44,689 bases of DNA, taken from positions 1 to 44,689 of IMG/VR virus record IMGVR_UViG_3300005577_000050; one strand, given 5' to 3'. The stretch is from a virus. Positions 36,368-44,396 of this stretch are shown in pieces; position 1 is the stretch's first letter; every line of letters starts with the position of its first letter. Under the pieces are notes generated by a model. That model did no database searches. It worked only from the letters and a program-made list of their open reading frames with translations, and was not told the origin of the DNA. A program made the translations under genes and the position numbers.

Positions 36368-36825
36368 CGGTCGCCCCCGGTCAGCGCGCGGCGGTCCCAG
36401 CACGGCCAAACTCCACCGCATCTGCAGTATCCGGTGTCACGCTTGACGTGAAACTCCAGCGCAGCGGCGATGCGTGCCTCGGCATCTTCAAGTTTGCAAA
36501 GGTAGTCGTTCCTCTCGTCGCGTTCGATAGCCAGCATGCCCAGGGCTCCATCTCGGTCAGCCTCGGCGCGTTCGGCGCGAGCCCGCAAGAGCGCGCGTTC
36601 GTGTCCCTCGCCGTAGTTCATCAACGAACTGATCTCTCGAACAGCGTCGTCCCGTTCGGCGCGGCAGGCCCGCAACTCCGCGATCAACTCGGCCCGCTCC
36701 TGCTCCATCTTCGGACACGGGTTGCAGTGAGCCCACGGGCACGCGTGCTCATCCGGCAGCGCGTCCAGGTCCAACTGTTCTGCTCCCAAGAAAATCCCCA
36801 GCCCTATGCAGACTGCCCACATCAT
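36364..36825 (-). CDS. Membrane-anchored coiled-coil protein of the RAERAEAR family
   Basis: This 153-residue protein starts at ATG 36825 behind AGGGAG, overlapping the previous stop as TAATG. Residues 2-16 (MWAVCIGLGIFLGAE) are hydrophobic, a possible membrane anchor. A Cys cluster follows (CPWAHCNPCPKM). Residues 40-125 are coiled coil (ELRACRAERDDAVREISSLM, ARAERAEADRDGALGMLAIE). A second Cys cluster (YCRCGGVWPCW) precedes RRALTGGDR. It is a paralogue of the 35264 and 44396 proteins. Function unknown. Confidence 0.7.
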   Translation of the reverse strand: MMWAVCIGLGIFLGAEQLDLDALPDEHACPWAHCNPCPKMEQERAELIAELRACRAERDDAVREISSLMNYGEGHERALLRARAERAEADRDGALGMLAIERDERNDYLCKLEDAEARIAAALEFHVKRDTGYCRCGGVWPCWDRRALTGGDR

Positions 36826-36950
36826 TACTGCTCCCTGATAGCTGCGTTGCGCTTTGCGGCGCGACTCTTCAGACGCTTGAGGCGTCTGTCCCCGTGCTTG
36901 CCTGCGGCGTTGCTGGCATGTCGGCCCAACGCCGCTACGATTCGGTTCAT
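36825..36950 (-). CDS. 41-residue strongly basic protein
   Basis: It starts at ATG 36950 and reads MNRIVAALGRHASNAAGKHG, DRRLKRLKSRAAKRNAAIRE then Q. The high Arg/Lys content suggests nucleic-acid binding. It is the first gene after the portal, and its stop overlaps the next start (TAATG). A hairpin (36954-36979) lies just upstream. Confidence 0.6.
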   Translation of the reverse strand: MNRIVAALGRHASNAAGKHGDRRLKRLKSRAAKRNAAIREQ

Positions 36951-36953
36951 GCA

Positions 36954-36979
36954 CACTCACCCTACAGTACAGGTGAGTG
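36954..36979 (-). terminator. Hairpin after the portal gene
   Basis: CACTCACC and GGTGAGTG form an 8-bp stem with a 10-base loop between the portal stop and the next gene. It is probably a partial terminator. Confidence 0.5.
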
Positions 36980-36991
36980 CTAGCGCAAGAG

Positions 36992-38689
36992 TTATTTGGT
37001 TCCCGGTACCGAGCCCGGGTTCTGGCGAGGCGTCGGCTCCGGGTTGTTTACCGTCTTCGGGCCTGCTCCGCGCTCTCCAGGACCCTGCTGGGGCGTGTTA
37101 GGGCGTCCCTCTGAGGGCTGAGGCTGGGCAGCGGGCGGTACGGCGTCTGCGGGCGCGTTGGAGCCGTCCTTGCCGTCCAGGGCAGCACGAATCTGGCTGA
37201 CCACAGCCAGCAAACCAGGCTCTTGGAACAACTGCGGAGTGACTTGGCAAATCTTGAGCGCCATCGTCAGCGCCCGGTCCTGGGAGGAGTCCTCTTCAGG
37301 CATGTCGCTCTGCTCGAAGCCCGCTGCCGTGACCGTGGTTTCCGGCTTGAGCAGGCCCAGCTTGTAGAGCGCCTCAGCCTCAGAGGCCATGTTCGGACGG
37401 CTGATCAGGTCTTCTCCGTCAAGCTCGAAGAAGTAGGTGTAAGCGTCCTCTTCGCTCATGCCGGCTTCGATAGCCATCGAGATAAGAAGACCCATGACAG
37501 CATCGCCGAACAGCTTCACGCCGGGCATGAAGTGTAGGCGCACGGTGTCCTCAGCGACCTGCCAAGAGCCCCAGTGAGACGATGCAGCGAGTGCCATGCC
37601 CATCATCTGCTCGGCCGGCATGTCGAAGCCCACGGCCAGGCGACGGATAAGCTCATCCCGCAAGTCCTTGGCCACCAGGTCCAACTGAGTGGAGAACGTC
37701 AGGTGGCGAACGGCGTCGGCAGCCTCGTCAGGGACGGTCATGATCAGCGGCACGACGGCGGCGGCGCTGGATCGGTCCTTGATCGGGGTAACCATCGCTT
37801 CGATGATCGCCGCGACCGTGGGGTCTTCCTCCTGGTCGTCCTCGGGAGCCGTAGCGCCCAGGACGGTAGCAGAGTTCGGCAGGATCAACACGCCGGCACC
37901 CGCCAGGCGGGAGTCGATGATGCTGGAGACGTACATGGTCAGCGCGTTGAGCTCACGAAGGATCGGCAGCACAGCCTGCATGGACGAAATCGCCAGCCGA
38001 TGGAACTGCGGGTCCGGACGCCAGAACTTGATGAGCATGATGTCGTCTCGGTTGTACGGGACGTTATCGATGAGCACCGTCACGCCATCTCGGTCCTCGC
38101 GCACATCATCCCGAGAGCGCACACTCCAGGTGTAGTCCAGTAGGCGACGCTTGGAGCGCCGGCGATCCTTGGCGGCGGTGGGCAAACCCACCAGCAAGCC
38201 CTCACCAGCCACGAACAGCATGATGCCGGCGTAGCGACGCATTTCGTCCGCGCCCTGGGCCGAGGTAATCTCATCCCAAAGCTGAAGCATGATCTTATCG
38301 TTGGTGGTCAGACGCTTTTGCTCGGACAGGCGTAGAGAAGGCCCGTTGGCCTGCTTACGCGAGAGGCACATTTCCACGCGGCTCATGCCGGTGCCGAACA
38401 GGTTGGCGGCGTAGGACACCTCGCCGACAATCTTGAAGAAACCCCATGCCTCACGCTGCCAGTCCTGGCTCTGCACGCTGTAGGGCAGCACATCGCCGTC
38501 CTTGGTGCGCTCGATCACCTTGGACGCAGCAGTCAGCGAGCGGCGAGAGATAGGGGCCTTCTCGCGGTAAGCCAGCTTGACGGGATGACGGTCATCACGA
38601 ACCGGGAGCGGCACAGCAACGCTGGAAACGCCGTACGGCACCGACACTCTAGAAGTCGGTGCCCAGGGAACGCGCGGAGAAGGGCTCAT
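36992..38689 (-). CDS. Portal protein
   Basis: This 565-residue protein starts at ATG 38689 without a ribosome-binding site at the usual spacing. It has the layout of actinophage portal proteins: an N-terminal part with SYAANLFGTGMSRVEMCLSR, the core LIKFWRPDPQFHRLAISSMQ and ELNALTMYVSSIIDSRLAGA, the stem/crown helices LDLVAKDLRDELIRRLAVGF with DMPAEQMMGMA, and a disordered Pro/Gln/Gly-rich tail from about residue 500. The dodecameric ring docks the terminase and the neck proteins. It follows the terminase genes, but is separated from the protease by 13 kb of accessory genes. Confidence 0.9.
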   Translation of the reverse strand: MSPSPRVPWAPTSRVSVPYGVSSVAVPLPVRDDRHPVKLAYREKAPISRRSLTAASKVIERTKDGDVLPYSVQSQDWQREAWGFFKIVGEVSYAANLFGTGMSRVEMCLSRKQANGPSLRLSEQKRLTTNDKIMLQLWDEITSAQGADEMRRYAGIMLFVAGEGLLVGLPTAAKDRRRSKRRLLDYTWSVRSRDDVREDRDGVTVLIDNVPYNRDDIMLIKFWRPDPQFHRLAISSMQAVLPILRELNALTMYVSSIIDSRLAGAGVLILPNSATVLGATAPEDDQEEDPTVAAIIEAMVTPIKDRSSAAAVVPLIMTVPDEAADAVRHLTFSTQLDLVAKDLRDELIRRLAVGFDMPAEQMMGMALAASSHWGSWQVAEDTVRLHFMPGVKLFGDAVMGLLISMAIEAGMSEEDAYTYFFELDGEDLISRPNMASEAEALYKLGLLKPETTVTAAGFEQSDMPEEDSSQDRALTMALKICQVTPQLFQEPGLLAVVSQIRAALDGKDGSNAPADAVPPAAQPQPSEGRPNTPQQGPGERGAGPKTVNNPEPTPRQNPGSVPGTK

Positions 38690-38696
38690 GCACTAT

Positions 38697-38831
38697 ATAG
38701 TACCTTTTTCAACGCTTTGCTTCAATTTCCTCAGACTCTCGACCCACAACAGGTCGCCAAGTCTCGAGGAATCGAAAATCGTACGGAATCGTCATGTTCC
38801 TAAGACTACTCGGTAACTGGTATGCCGTCAA
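38697..38831 (-). promoter_or_regulatory. Tandem candidate promoters of the portal gene
   Basis: On the minus strand, distal: TTGACG (38826-38831), 17 bases, TAGTCT (38803-38808). Proximal: TTGAAG (38720-38725), 17 bases, TACTAT (38697-38702). The proximal one would start transcription about one base before ATG 38689, giving a leaderless portal message. Confidence 0.5.
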
Positions 38832-38860
38832 CTGGTTTTCTGGGAAAATCACCTGCAGGG

Positions 38861-40261
38861 TTAGCGGATCCGGTATCTGGAGATAGCGAGCTTCGGCTTC
38901 TTCGCCACGACCTCAGCCTGTGGAATGTTAGTACCCTTTGGCTTGCGCGCTCCGACCTGCTTGACGATCCACGCAAAGGCGTGCCCTGTCGCATCGACCT
39001 GGTCGTCATATTTGCCGTTAGGGAAGCTGAGAAGCTCAGCCAGGTAGTCATCGTTCCAGCGGCCCGGGGCAAGCTCTACGTCTCCGGCTGCCATGAGGCT
39101 GGCAGGCAGACGCGCCCGGGTGAGCTTGTCACCGCTAGGCGGGGTAGCAGACGTGGGGTAACCCATCAACCAGCGTTGACGAATGTCACGCATCGCCAGC
39201 TTACCGGCTGAACCCAGCTCCTGCTCGATGACCTGCGTAATACCTCGTCCATCACGCTCGGCCGTGGCCCGCATCGTCTTTTCCAGCAGCAGCGGATCAG
39301 CCTGAACCCGGACGACGTCCAGGATGCGCCACAGGCCAGTACGGCGGTCGTAGCCCACCTTAGCGCCCACGGCATAGTCTCCAACGCTGGAGGCAGCCAA
39401 GTCCCAGGCTCGGCAAACTACAGATTTACTCCAGTTTCCGTTGGACTTGTGCTCCTGAACTACAGCAAGGTTTCGGATGTCAAAATACCCGCCGGTAGGC
39501 TCGGCGTCCCAGTTGCCGTGTTCCATCTGGGCCCGGGTATAAGGATCAAGCTCTGACAGCATGTCCCGATAGGCGTCCACGTCGAGGTGGGGGTTATCAG
39601 ATAGGTTGGCCGGTATGAACAGGCGCTGTTCAGCAACTTCTGCCTCTTCCACGGTGGTCGGAGGGATCGGCTTGACGTAGCGATCCTTCAGGTAGATGTG
39701 CGACGCACCACCGGGGTTGGAGGCGAGGCGCATACGCAGAGGCATGTCGCTATTGATCTTGTCCTGCCGCAGACGGGTGAATAGATAGCGAAGCTGAACC
39801 TCGGTGAACTGAGAGGCCTCATCGAACCCCACGAAGTCCCAGCGAGAGGACTGGTAACGATAGCGGTCGCCATCCGTCGCCATGTATCCGAACACCAGCT
39901 TGGCCCCGCTCGGGAACCACCACTCACGACCGGCGTCCTTGCGCTTGGCGTCGGTGCCGTGCAGCCATTGATCTGCCAGGTCCATCGGCGCACCGGGAAG
40001 CGCCAGGTCGGCGTAGGTGCGTCGCAGGATCAGCGCACGATAAGGAGCCTTGTCCACGTACAGCAGACCTGCGGCGAGCATGGCGATAGTCTTGCCGCCA
40101 CCGGCTGCGCCTCCGAACATGACCTCTTTGCGCTCGTCCAGGGTGAACTGCCACTGCTTTGGCGTTAGCTCAAAGGGGCAGTAGCCGGAGCCGCGCAGGA
40201 AAGCCATGCGCTCTTCCCACCGCTTGACCCTAGCAATCTGCTCGGCCATATCAGTCGTCAT
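38861..40261 (-). CDS. terL: Terminase large subunit
   Basis: This 466-residue protein is the DNA-packaging ATPase and nuclease. It starts at ATG 40261; ATG 40249 is an alternative. The ATPase has Walker A GGAAGGGKT (residues 50-58), Walker B FVGFDEAS with Asp147-Glu148, and a coupling motif SNPGG (181-185). The RNase-H-like nuclease has Asp287 (RAWDLAASSVG), Glu348 (IEQELGSAGK) and Asp419/420/423 (PNGKYDDQVDATGHA). All key residues are present and length is normal for the family. It overlaps the probable small subunit gene by 11 bases and lies upstream of the portal gene. Confidence 0.95.
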   Translation of the reverse strand: MTTDMAEQIARVKRWEERMAFLRGSGYCPFELTPKQWQFTLDERKEVMFGGAAGGGKTIAMLAAGLLYVDKAPYRALILRRTYADLALPGAPMDLADQWLHGTDAKRKDAGREWWFPSGAKLVFGYMATDGDRYRYQSSRWDFVGFDEASQFTEVQLRYLFTRLRQDKINSDMPLRMRLASNPGGASHIYLKDRYVKPIPPTTVEEAEVAEQRLFIPANLSDNPHLDVDAYRDMLSELDPYTRAQMEHGNWDAEPTGGYFDIRNLAVVQEHKSNGNWSKSVVCRAWDLAASSVGDYAVGAKVGYDRRTGLWRILDVVRVQADPLLLEKTMRATAERDGRGITQVIEQELGSAGKLAMRDIRQRWLMGYPTSATPPSGDKLTRARLPASLMAAGDVELAPGRWNDDYLAELLSFPNGKYDDQVDATGHAFAWIVKQVGARKPKGTNIPQAEVVAKKPKLAISRYRIR

Positions 40262-40991
40262 CTACGACCGTACCTTCGATGACCTTGTTGTTGTCCAGCA
40301 GGTCCATGTATTTGTTTTGCGTGTCCACCATCAGGCGCAGCACGTCCTCGATGGACGTGAGGTTCGCCTTCTCGGTGGACTCAAGCTGGGCCTGCTCTTC
40401 GGTGGCTGTGGGCAGTTCGGCTGGGCTAGCAACGTCCTCGTAGCCCAGCGGGAGGGCCTGAGCGCGGTTGGCTCGCGCAGCCTGCGCCTCGTTCAGATCC
40501 TTGATAGACGCGGTGAGCGTGCGAAGCTCATTCATCTTAATGTCCATCTTGTTTAGCTCACGCCGGCCCTTGCTGGCAGCGTCTGCGTCCTTCGACCAGG
40601 CGGTCACGGCCTCTTCGTAGAGTTCGTGGGCCTTTCGATTGTGGACGAATTGTAGCTTGTGCAGAGCCTCGGCAGCCTGGGCTGTGTACTCCCGGTCCAT
40701 CTCTTGCCACTGACGCATCTGTTGCTGCTGCTTGAAGTAGACAAGCTGTCCCTTGCGGCGCTCGCGTCGGGCATTCCAGCGGTGCTTAGCCGCCTGCTCG
40801 TTGATAACGCGGACCGGAATGGCGAACTTCTGTGCCAGGCCTCGGTACGTGGGCCATTCAACGTTGCCCTCGTCATCAGGCACTCCGTTGATGTATTCGC
40901 GTTCTGCAGACTGCAGAATCTTGATACGCTCCGGGTCCATCGGACTGTTTGAATAGTCTGTTCCGACAAAAGGCTGAGTCCAGTCATCCAT
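40251..40991 (-). CDS. Probable terminase small subunit
   Basis: This 246-residue protein starts at ATG 40991. Residues about 45-80 (NVEWPTYRGLAQKFAIPVRV, INEQAAKHRWNARRERR) form a helix-turn-helix like the DNA-recognition domain of small terminase subunits. The middle is helical (FKQQQQMRQWQEMDREYTAQ), as needed for oligomer formation, and the acidic C-terminus ends EGTVVDDD. It sits directly before the large subunit gene with an 11-base overlap. Small terminases diverge strongly, so this rests on the fold pattern and position. Confidence 0.75.
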   Translation of the reverse strand: MDDWTQPFVGTDYSNSPMDPERIKILQSAEREYINGVPDDEGNVEWPTYRGLAQKFAIPVRVINEQAAKHRWNARRERRKGQLVYFKQQQQMRQWQEMDREYTAQAAEALHKLQFVHNRKAHELYEEAVTAWSKDADAASKGRRELNKMDIKMNELRTLTASIKDLNEAQAARANRAQALPLGYEDVASPAELPTATEEQAQLESTEKANLTSIEDVLRLMVDTQNKYMDLLDNNKVIEGTVVDDD

Positions 40992-41000
40992 GCCCTAAGT

Positions 41001-41159
41001 CTACTCCCCGCAGAGACTTAGCAGAGCAGGCTTGATGACAAACTCATAGTGCCAGCCCCCGTTGATAGATTGAGCCTCTATTTCTTGACGAACGGCAGCG
41101 ATGCGGGCTTCCAGTTCTTCAACCTCGCGACACTTCTCCTCGAAAGCGTCATACCACAT
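41001..41159 (-). CDS. 52-residue coiled-coil protein
   Basis: It starts at ATG 41159, overlapping the previous stop (TGATG), and reads MWYDAFEEKCREVEELEARI, AAVRQEIEAQSINGGWHYEF then VIKPALLSLCGE. The VEELEARIAAVRQEIEA helix resembles the RAERAEARIAAAL segments of larger proteins in this phage. It ends 9 bases before the small terminase gene. Function unknown. Confidence 0.65.
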   Translation of the reverse strand: MWYDAFEEKCREVEELEARIAAVRQEIEAQSINGGWHYEFVIKPALLSLCGE

Positions 41160-41815
41160 CAGATCTCACCGTTCGCCCAGGACTCCAACATGTCCAGCCC
41201 GCTGTCCAAGAACGCAGACTCCACGGCAGCCAAGTCAGAAGCACCCATGAATCGATCGATCTCCTGAACGAATGCCCACAGACGATCGATCGGCAGATTC
41301 AGAAAGCAATACTCCTGGTGCTCACCGTCAGCACTGACACCGGTTAGCTTGAGAGTGACAGTCTCTCCATCGGCTCGAGAAACCTTAACGTTGCCTTCTC
41401 CGAAAGAACGCTCATCATTACACTGCAGCACAGAGCGGACTAGGGCCAGATCGATCTCCCAGGGCTGCGAGTAAGTGCGGGACCACTCGGCGTCGCGGGC
41501 GCAAGAGATGCACACCAGCGTCTCGCCCAGGCCGTTGATAGTGGGCACGTTGATGGCAACAGTGTTGGCCGGCATCGGCAACAGACACTGATCACAGAAG
41601 TGGCCCTCCGGATAGCGCGCGTCGTCCAGCGGCACGCTGTCCAGGTTAATAGAGATAGTGAAGTCCAGCACGAGCGGCTGCGCGGCTCCCCAGCCGTACG
41701 CCACCTCGGCGTGATAGGTCTTCACGGCTTGCGTGGTGAGCACTCCGGGCGAACTGTAATACACGTACTGCTCATTCTGGTCCACGCCTGGCTTGTCGAT
41801 GCGTTGCTGGTCCAT
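41159..41815 (-). CDS. Conserved-looking hypothetical protein with CxxC
   Basis: This 218-residue protein starts at ATG 41815. It has a beta-rich N-terminal half (AQPLVLDFTISINLDSVPLD), a zinc-like pair of CxxC motifs (FCDQCLLPMPANTVAI and LVCISCARDAEW), and a C-terminal half with VKVSRADGETVTLKLTGVS and an amphipathic helix (DRLWAFVQEIDRFMGASDLA). The zinc ribbon is inserted between two alpha/beta parts. No family was recognised. Confidence 0.6.
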   Translation of the reverse strand: MDQQRIDKPGVDQNEQYVYYSSPGVLTTQAVKTYHAEVAYGWGAAQPLVLDFTISINLDSVPLDDARYPEGHFCDQCLLPMPANTVAINVPTINGLGETLVCISCARDAEWSRTYSQPWEIDLALVRSVLQCNDERSFGEGNVKVSRADGETVTLKLTGVSADGEHQEYCFLNLPIDRLWAFVQEIDRFMGASDLAAVESAFLDSGLDMLESWANGEI

Positions 41816-42414
41816 CAGTCTCTCTTCTCTCCGAAGGTCTTGTAGACCCAGTCAGCAAACATCAGAAGTTCCTCTCTGTCAAGGTCACTCTTTACTGAGT
41901 TCGCTTTGTTGGAGATGACCTGAACGTTGCCTTTTACGTAACCTAGAGACGGTACGATCTTGTCCAGATTGGCCGAATTGTTTCCGCTCTTACCTTTTCC
42001 CATGATCAAAGGTATGCCTAGGATCGGGCACACAGACGGAATGACCACATCTTTCTTCTCAATATCGAAAGGAAGACCCTGCTCCGCAGCCCTACGTCTT
42101 GCCGTAACCCACAGCCTTCCGGCCCAATCATTCTCCCGGTGGGCGCGCCCGTACTCACTAACGCAGGACTTACACCAGGTACTTAGGCCGTCGACATTTC
42201 GCTTACCCTCTTGGAACCAGGATTCAGGATGCCACTTATCACATCGCGTACAGAACTTGTGACCGTGTTCATTTCTGGCTGAGCCTATTCCGTAGCCCTT
42301 CATTCGCCTCACTGGACGAAGATCCAGGCCCATGCGGTGCTGCATATAATGGGATTGACAAAGGCCTAGGCCTTTATTGTCCTTCGTCCCCGTACATTCG
42401 GGAAACACGCACAT
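41815..42414 (-). CDS. HNH endonuclease with two N-terminal zinc ribbons
   Basis: This 199-residue protein most likely starts at ATG 42414, with TTG 42435 as an alternative; it overlaps the preceding gene by 41 bases. Residues 1-30 (MCVFPECTGTKDNKGLGLCQ, SHYMQHRMG) form a C-x4-C...C-x2-H zinc motif. Residues 55-84 hold two CxxC pairs. Residues 95-199 contain CPILGIPLIMGKGKSGNNSA, NLDKIVPSLGYVKGNVQVIS and NKANSVKSD, a pattern of phage HNH nucleases (LD.I.p..GY.kGNv.viS..aN..K). It is probably a homing nuclease that entered at the end of the DUF3310 gene. The GC content seems lower than its neighbours. Confidence 0.75.
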   Translation of the reverse strand: MCVFPECTGTKDNKGLGLCQSHYMQHRMGLDLRPVRRMKGYGIGSARNEHGHKFCTRCDKWHPESWFQEGKRNVDGLSTWCKSCVSEYGRAHRENDWAGRLWVTARRRAAEQGLPFDIEKKDVVIPSVCPILGIPLIMGKGKSGNNSANLDKIVPSLGYVKGNVQVISNKANSVKSDLDREELLMFADWVYKTFGEKRD

Positions 42415-42781
42415 TTCCTCGCTCAAGCTCTTCAATCTCCTTTTGGATATAGGCCTGGGCCTTTCTCAAATCCTCAAGGGTGTTCGTCTTGTAACCTGCG
42501 CGAAGTAAGTACTTGAGCGAATTTCCCCTTAGGTATGGAAAGTACTTTAGCACATCCCACACCTCTACGCCAGGGATTCGAGTGTAGTGGTTAGGGTGGG
42601 TCACCGGATCGTCAGGGTCGTGTTCGTCAATAGGAGAAACCGGACCACTTTCGAACGGGTCGTAGACGCAGTTAGGGTCATCGCACAGTAAGTCAGGAGA
42701 TTCAGGGCCATAGTCGATCAAAAAGCCCTTGCCGCAGGGGCAAGCCTGATCGGTGACGTACGGATGTACCGGCTCACTCAC
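42374..42781 (-). CDS. DUF3310 protein (SaV-like)
   Basis: This 135-residue protein starts at GTG 42781 (8-base overlap). The N-terminus has a zinc-like CPCGKG...CDDPNC. Residues about 60-120 are the DUF3310 domain: HPNHYTRIPGVEVWDVLKYF, LRGNSLKYLLRAGYKTNTLE, DLRKAQAYIQKEIEELE. This family is linked to nucleotide metabolism in phages, often near replication or modification genes. The active function is unproven. The 3' end is overlapped by the HNH gene, so it may have been cut or altered there. Confidence 0.8.
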   Translation of the reverse strand: MSEPVHPYVTDQACPCGKGFLIDYGPESPDLLCDDPNCVYDPFESGPVSPIDEHDPDDPVTHPNHYTRIPGVEVWDVLKYFPYLRGNSLKYLLRAGYKTNTLEDLRKAQAYIQKEIEELERGNVRVSRMYGDEGQ

Positions 42782-43088
42782 TTTCGATCCAGCCGTGGGC
42801 TCGAGCTGCCTGAAGAAGGGTGTACATCAGCTTCGCAGCCCCTTCCTTGGTGAAGCCCACGGTCAGTGCCGGGTCTTCGGTGAGCTCAGGGTCACGTTCG
42901 CCCTTGTGAAAATAGACATTGATCAGGTTCTCCCCGTCCATGAGCGAAGTTCCCGGGCCCACGTCGAAGTTGTTGGGCCCGCACTTGAAGCCCTTGGAGA
43001 TGACTCGAGCACTGGCTTCTTCGAGCATGGCGTCCACGTCAGAACAAACACAAACCTGACCCGGCTCGCAATCACACTTAGATACCAC
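42774..43088 (-). CDS. Small Cys-rich alpha/beta protein
   Basis: This 104-residue protein starts at GTG 43088, with GAGG about 9 bases upstream and an 11-base overlap with the WhiB gene. An ATG at 43106 is possible. It has VVSKCDCEPGQVCVCSDVDA, GPGTSLMDGENLINVYFHKG and VGFTKEGAAKLMYTLLQAAR. The N-terminal CDC...CVC group may bind metal. No family was recognised. Confidence 0.6.
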   Translation of the reverse strand: MVSKCDCEPGQVCVCSDVDAMLEEASARVISKGFKCGPNNFDVGPGTSLMDGENLINVYFHKGERDPELTEDPALTVGFTKEGAAKLMYTLLQAARAHGWIESE

Positions 43089-43362
43089 TATCGCCGTCCT
43101 CTTCATCAATGAGAAGCTGACGCTCGCGCGCCGTAACCCCGCCCCAAACACCCCAAGCATGGCCCGCTTGACTATCGAGCCTAATCGCCAGATCAAGGCA
43201 GCTCCCGTCGCCATTGGGTCCGTGTATGCAGTAGCCACAGAGTTCAACTGCGATGTCCTGCAGGGTCAAATCGTCGCTGTGCCAGGCCTCTGGGTCCATG
43301 TCAGGTGAGGCGCAAATAGCTCCAGGGAAGTCCTCATCGAACAAACCTGTAGTGATTTGCAT
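43078..43362 (-). CDS. WhiB-like regulator (short)
   Basis: This 94-residue protein starts at ATG 43362. It has the four WhiB cysteines: Cys17 (ICASPDMDPEAW), Cys42 and Cys45 (ELCGYCIHGPN), and Cys55, followed by the GVWGG turn in AWGVWGGVTARERQ. WhiB proteins bind a 4Fe-4S cluster and act on the housekeeping sigma factor; phage copies can shut off host WhiB genes and block superinfection. The last two cysteines are nine residues apart instead of the usual five, which is unusual. It overlaps the next gene by 11 bases. Confidence 0.85.
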   Translation of the reverse strand: MQITTGLFDEDFPGAICASPDMDPEAWHSDDLTLQDIAVELCGYCIHGPNGDGSCLDLAIRLDSQAGHAWGVWGGVTARERQLLIDEEDGDSGI

Positions 43363-43368
43363 ATGTGC

Positions 43369-43674
43369 TCACCATTCGTCGGAGTACGTGCCCCAGGCTA
43401 GATTCTGCGCAAAGTGTTGAGACTGTCGGTCCAGGTAGAGAACTGCCTGATCCATTGTGGCGGTGGGAAAACCCATCACCTCTCGGGGCAACCTCTCACC
43501 GGAGAACAACGCCTCTCGTTCACGTTGCACTCCTACCAGCATAGCCCAGGTATGAGATGGCTGTTCGCATTGCGGATGCACAGACTTCTCGACCCAGACC
43601 GGCATTTGAAACCAATTCTCTTGGGCCGCCAGCCGGCCCCAACCCTCCCAGACACTCAAGTCACTCACTGTCAT
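43369..43674 (-). CDS. Hypothetical Trp-rich protein
   Basis: This protein is about 101 residues from ATG 43674; GTG 43668 is also possible and would give an 8-base overlap. It has TVSDLSVWEGWGRLAAQENW, HPQCEQPSHTWAMLVGVQRE and GFPTATMDQAVLYLDRQSQH. It is rich in Trp and Gln and mostly helical. No family was recognised. Confidence 0.55.
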   Translation of the reverse strand: MTVSDLSVWEGWGRLAAQENWFQMPVWVEKSVHPQCEQPSHTWAMLVGVQREREALFSGERLPREVMGFPTATMDQAVLYLDRQSQHFAQNLAWGTYSDEW

Positions 43675-43891
43675 TCCAGCTCGCTTCCAGAGCGGCCCTA
43701 ATGTCGGACACCACGTCTTCATAACGTCCCTGCCATTTGGCGCTTTTTGCAGCAAGTACGTTGACCTTCTCGTTGGCTCTATCTAGCTCTTGCTGATATT
43801 TCAAAACTAGATAAGCATTATTCTTGGAGTCTCGCTCTGCATTCTGCAGGCGCTCCACGAATTCTTTCCAGTCACTCCGAGAAATGTACAT
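43661..43891 (-). CDS. Coiled-coil protein
   Basis: This 76-residue protein starts at ATG 43891 with GAGGA upstream. ATG 43906 is an alternative. It is almost entirely helical (KEFVERLQNAERDSKNNAYL, LKYQQELDRANEKVNVLAAK) and ends DIRAALEASWNDSE. Such proteins are abundant in this phage's early region. Function unknown. Confidence 0.6.
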   Translation of the reverse strand: MYISRSDWKEFVERLQNAERDSKNNAYLVLKYQQELDRANEKVNVLAAKSAKWQGRYEDVVSDIRAALEASWNDSE

Positions 43892-44396
43892 CGTTCCTCG
43901 ATCCATCAAAATTCAACCCGGCAAGGGGAGCCCTTGTATTCAGCCCAATATCAGTAGCCTGCAGAACTATTTTGTGCAAGCTGTCCTGAGGCAGATTCAA
44001 CCAATGGCTGACAAATAAATAGCGCGCCCTCTGGTAGCAATACATTTGACCCGTACCCCATCTAGCCACTATCTCGGCTATCTTGTCCGAGAACCAGCTC
44101 TCATCCAAATGCTTCAGCACATAGAGGTGATCCTCGGCAGGCCACGGCACAGGAGCGCCGGGAGTAATATCCTCGAGGATCTTGACCATGCGCCGGTACA
44201 GAGCATCCTGATCGTCCGGCTGGAACTCAGGAGAATTCACATAGCGGGGAGACCAGAGCAGATCCTCATGCAGCGCAAGAGGCAGCGCATCGAAGCACAC
44301 CCAATTCAGGAGGGCTGCTCGTTCCGAGACCGTGAAGGTGAAGGGAGCTGGTCTAACGGCCCAACCGGAATTGGCTGACCCCATAGCAAAGACCAT
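43872..44396 (-). CDS. Hypothetical protein
   Basis: This 174-residue protein starts at ATG 44396, overlapping the upstream stop (TAATG). It has MVFAMGSANSGWAVRPAPFT, ERAALLNWVCFDALPLALHE and a Trp/Tyr/His-rich helical middle (WPAEDHLYVLKHLDESWFSD, RARYLFVSHWLNLPQDSLHK). The NWVCFDALP and RYLFVSHWL parts look like a globular all-alpha fold. No family was recognised. Confidence 0.55.
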   Translation of the reverse strand: MVFAMGSANSGWAVRPAPFTFTVSERAALLNWVCFDALPLALHEDLLWSPRYVNSPEFQPDDQDALYRRMVKILEDITPGAPVPWPAEDHLYVLKHLDESWFSDKIAEIVARWGTGQMYCYQRARYLFVSHWLNLPQDSLHKIVLQATDIGLNTRAPLAGLNFDGSRNDVHFSE

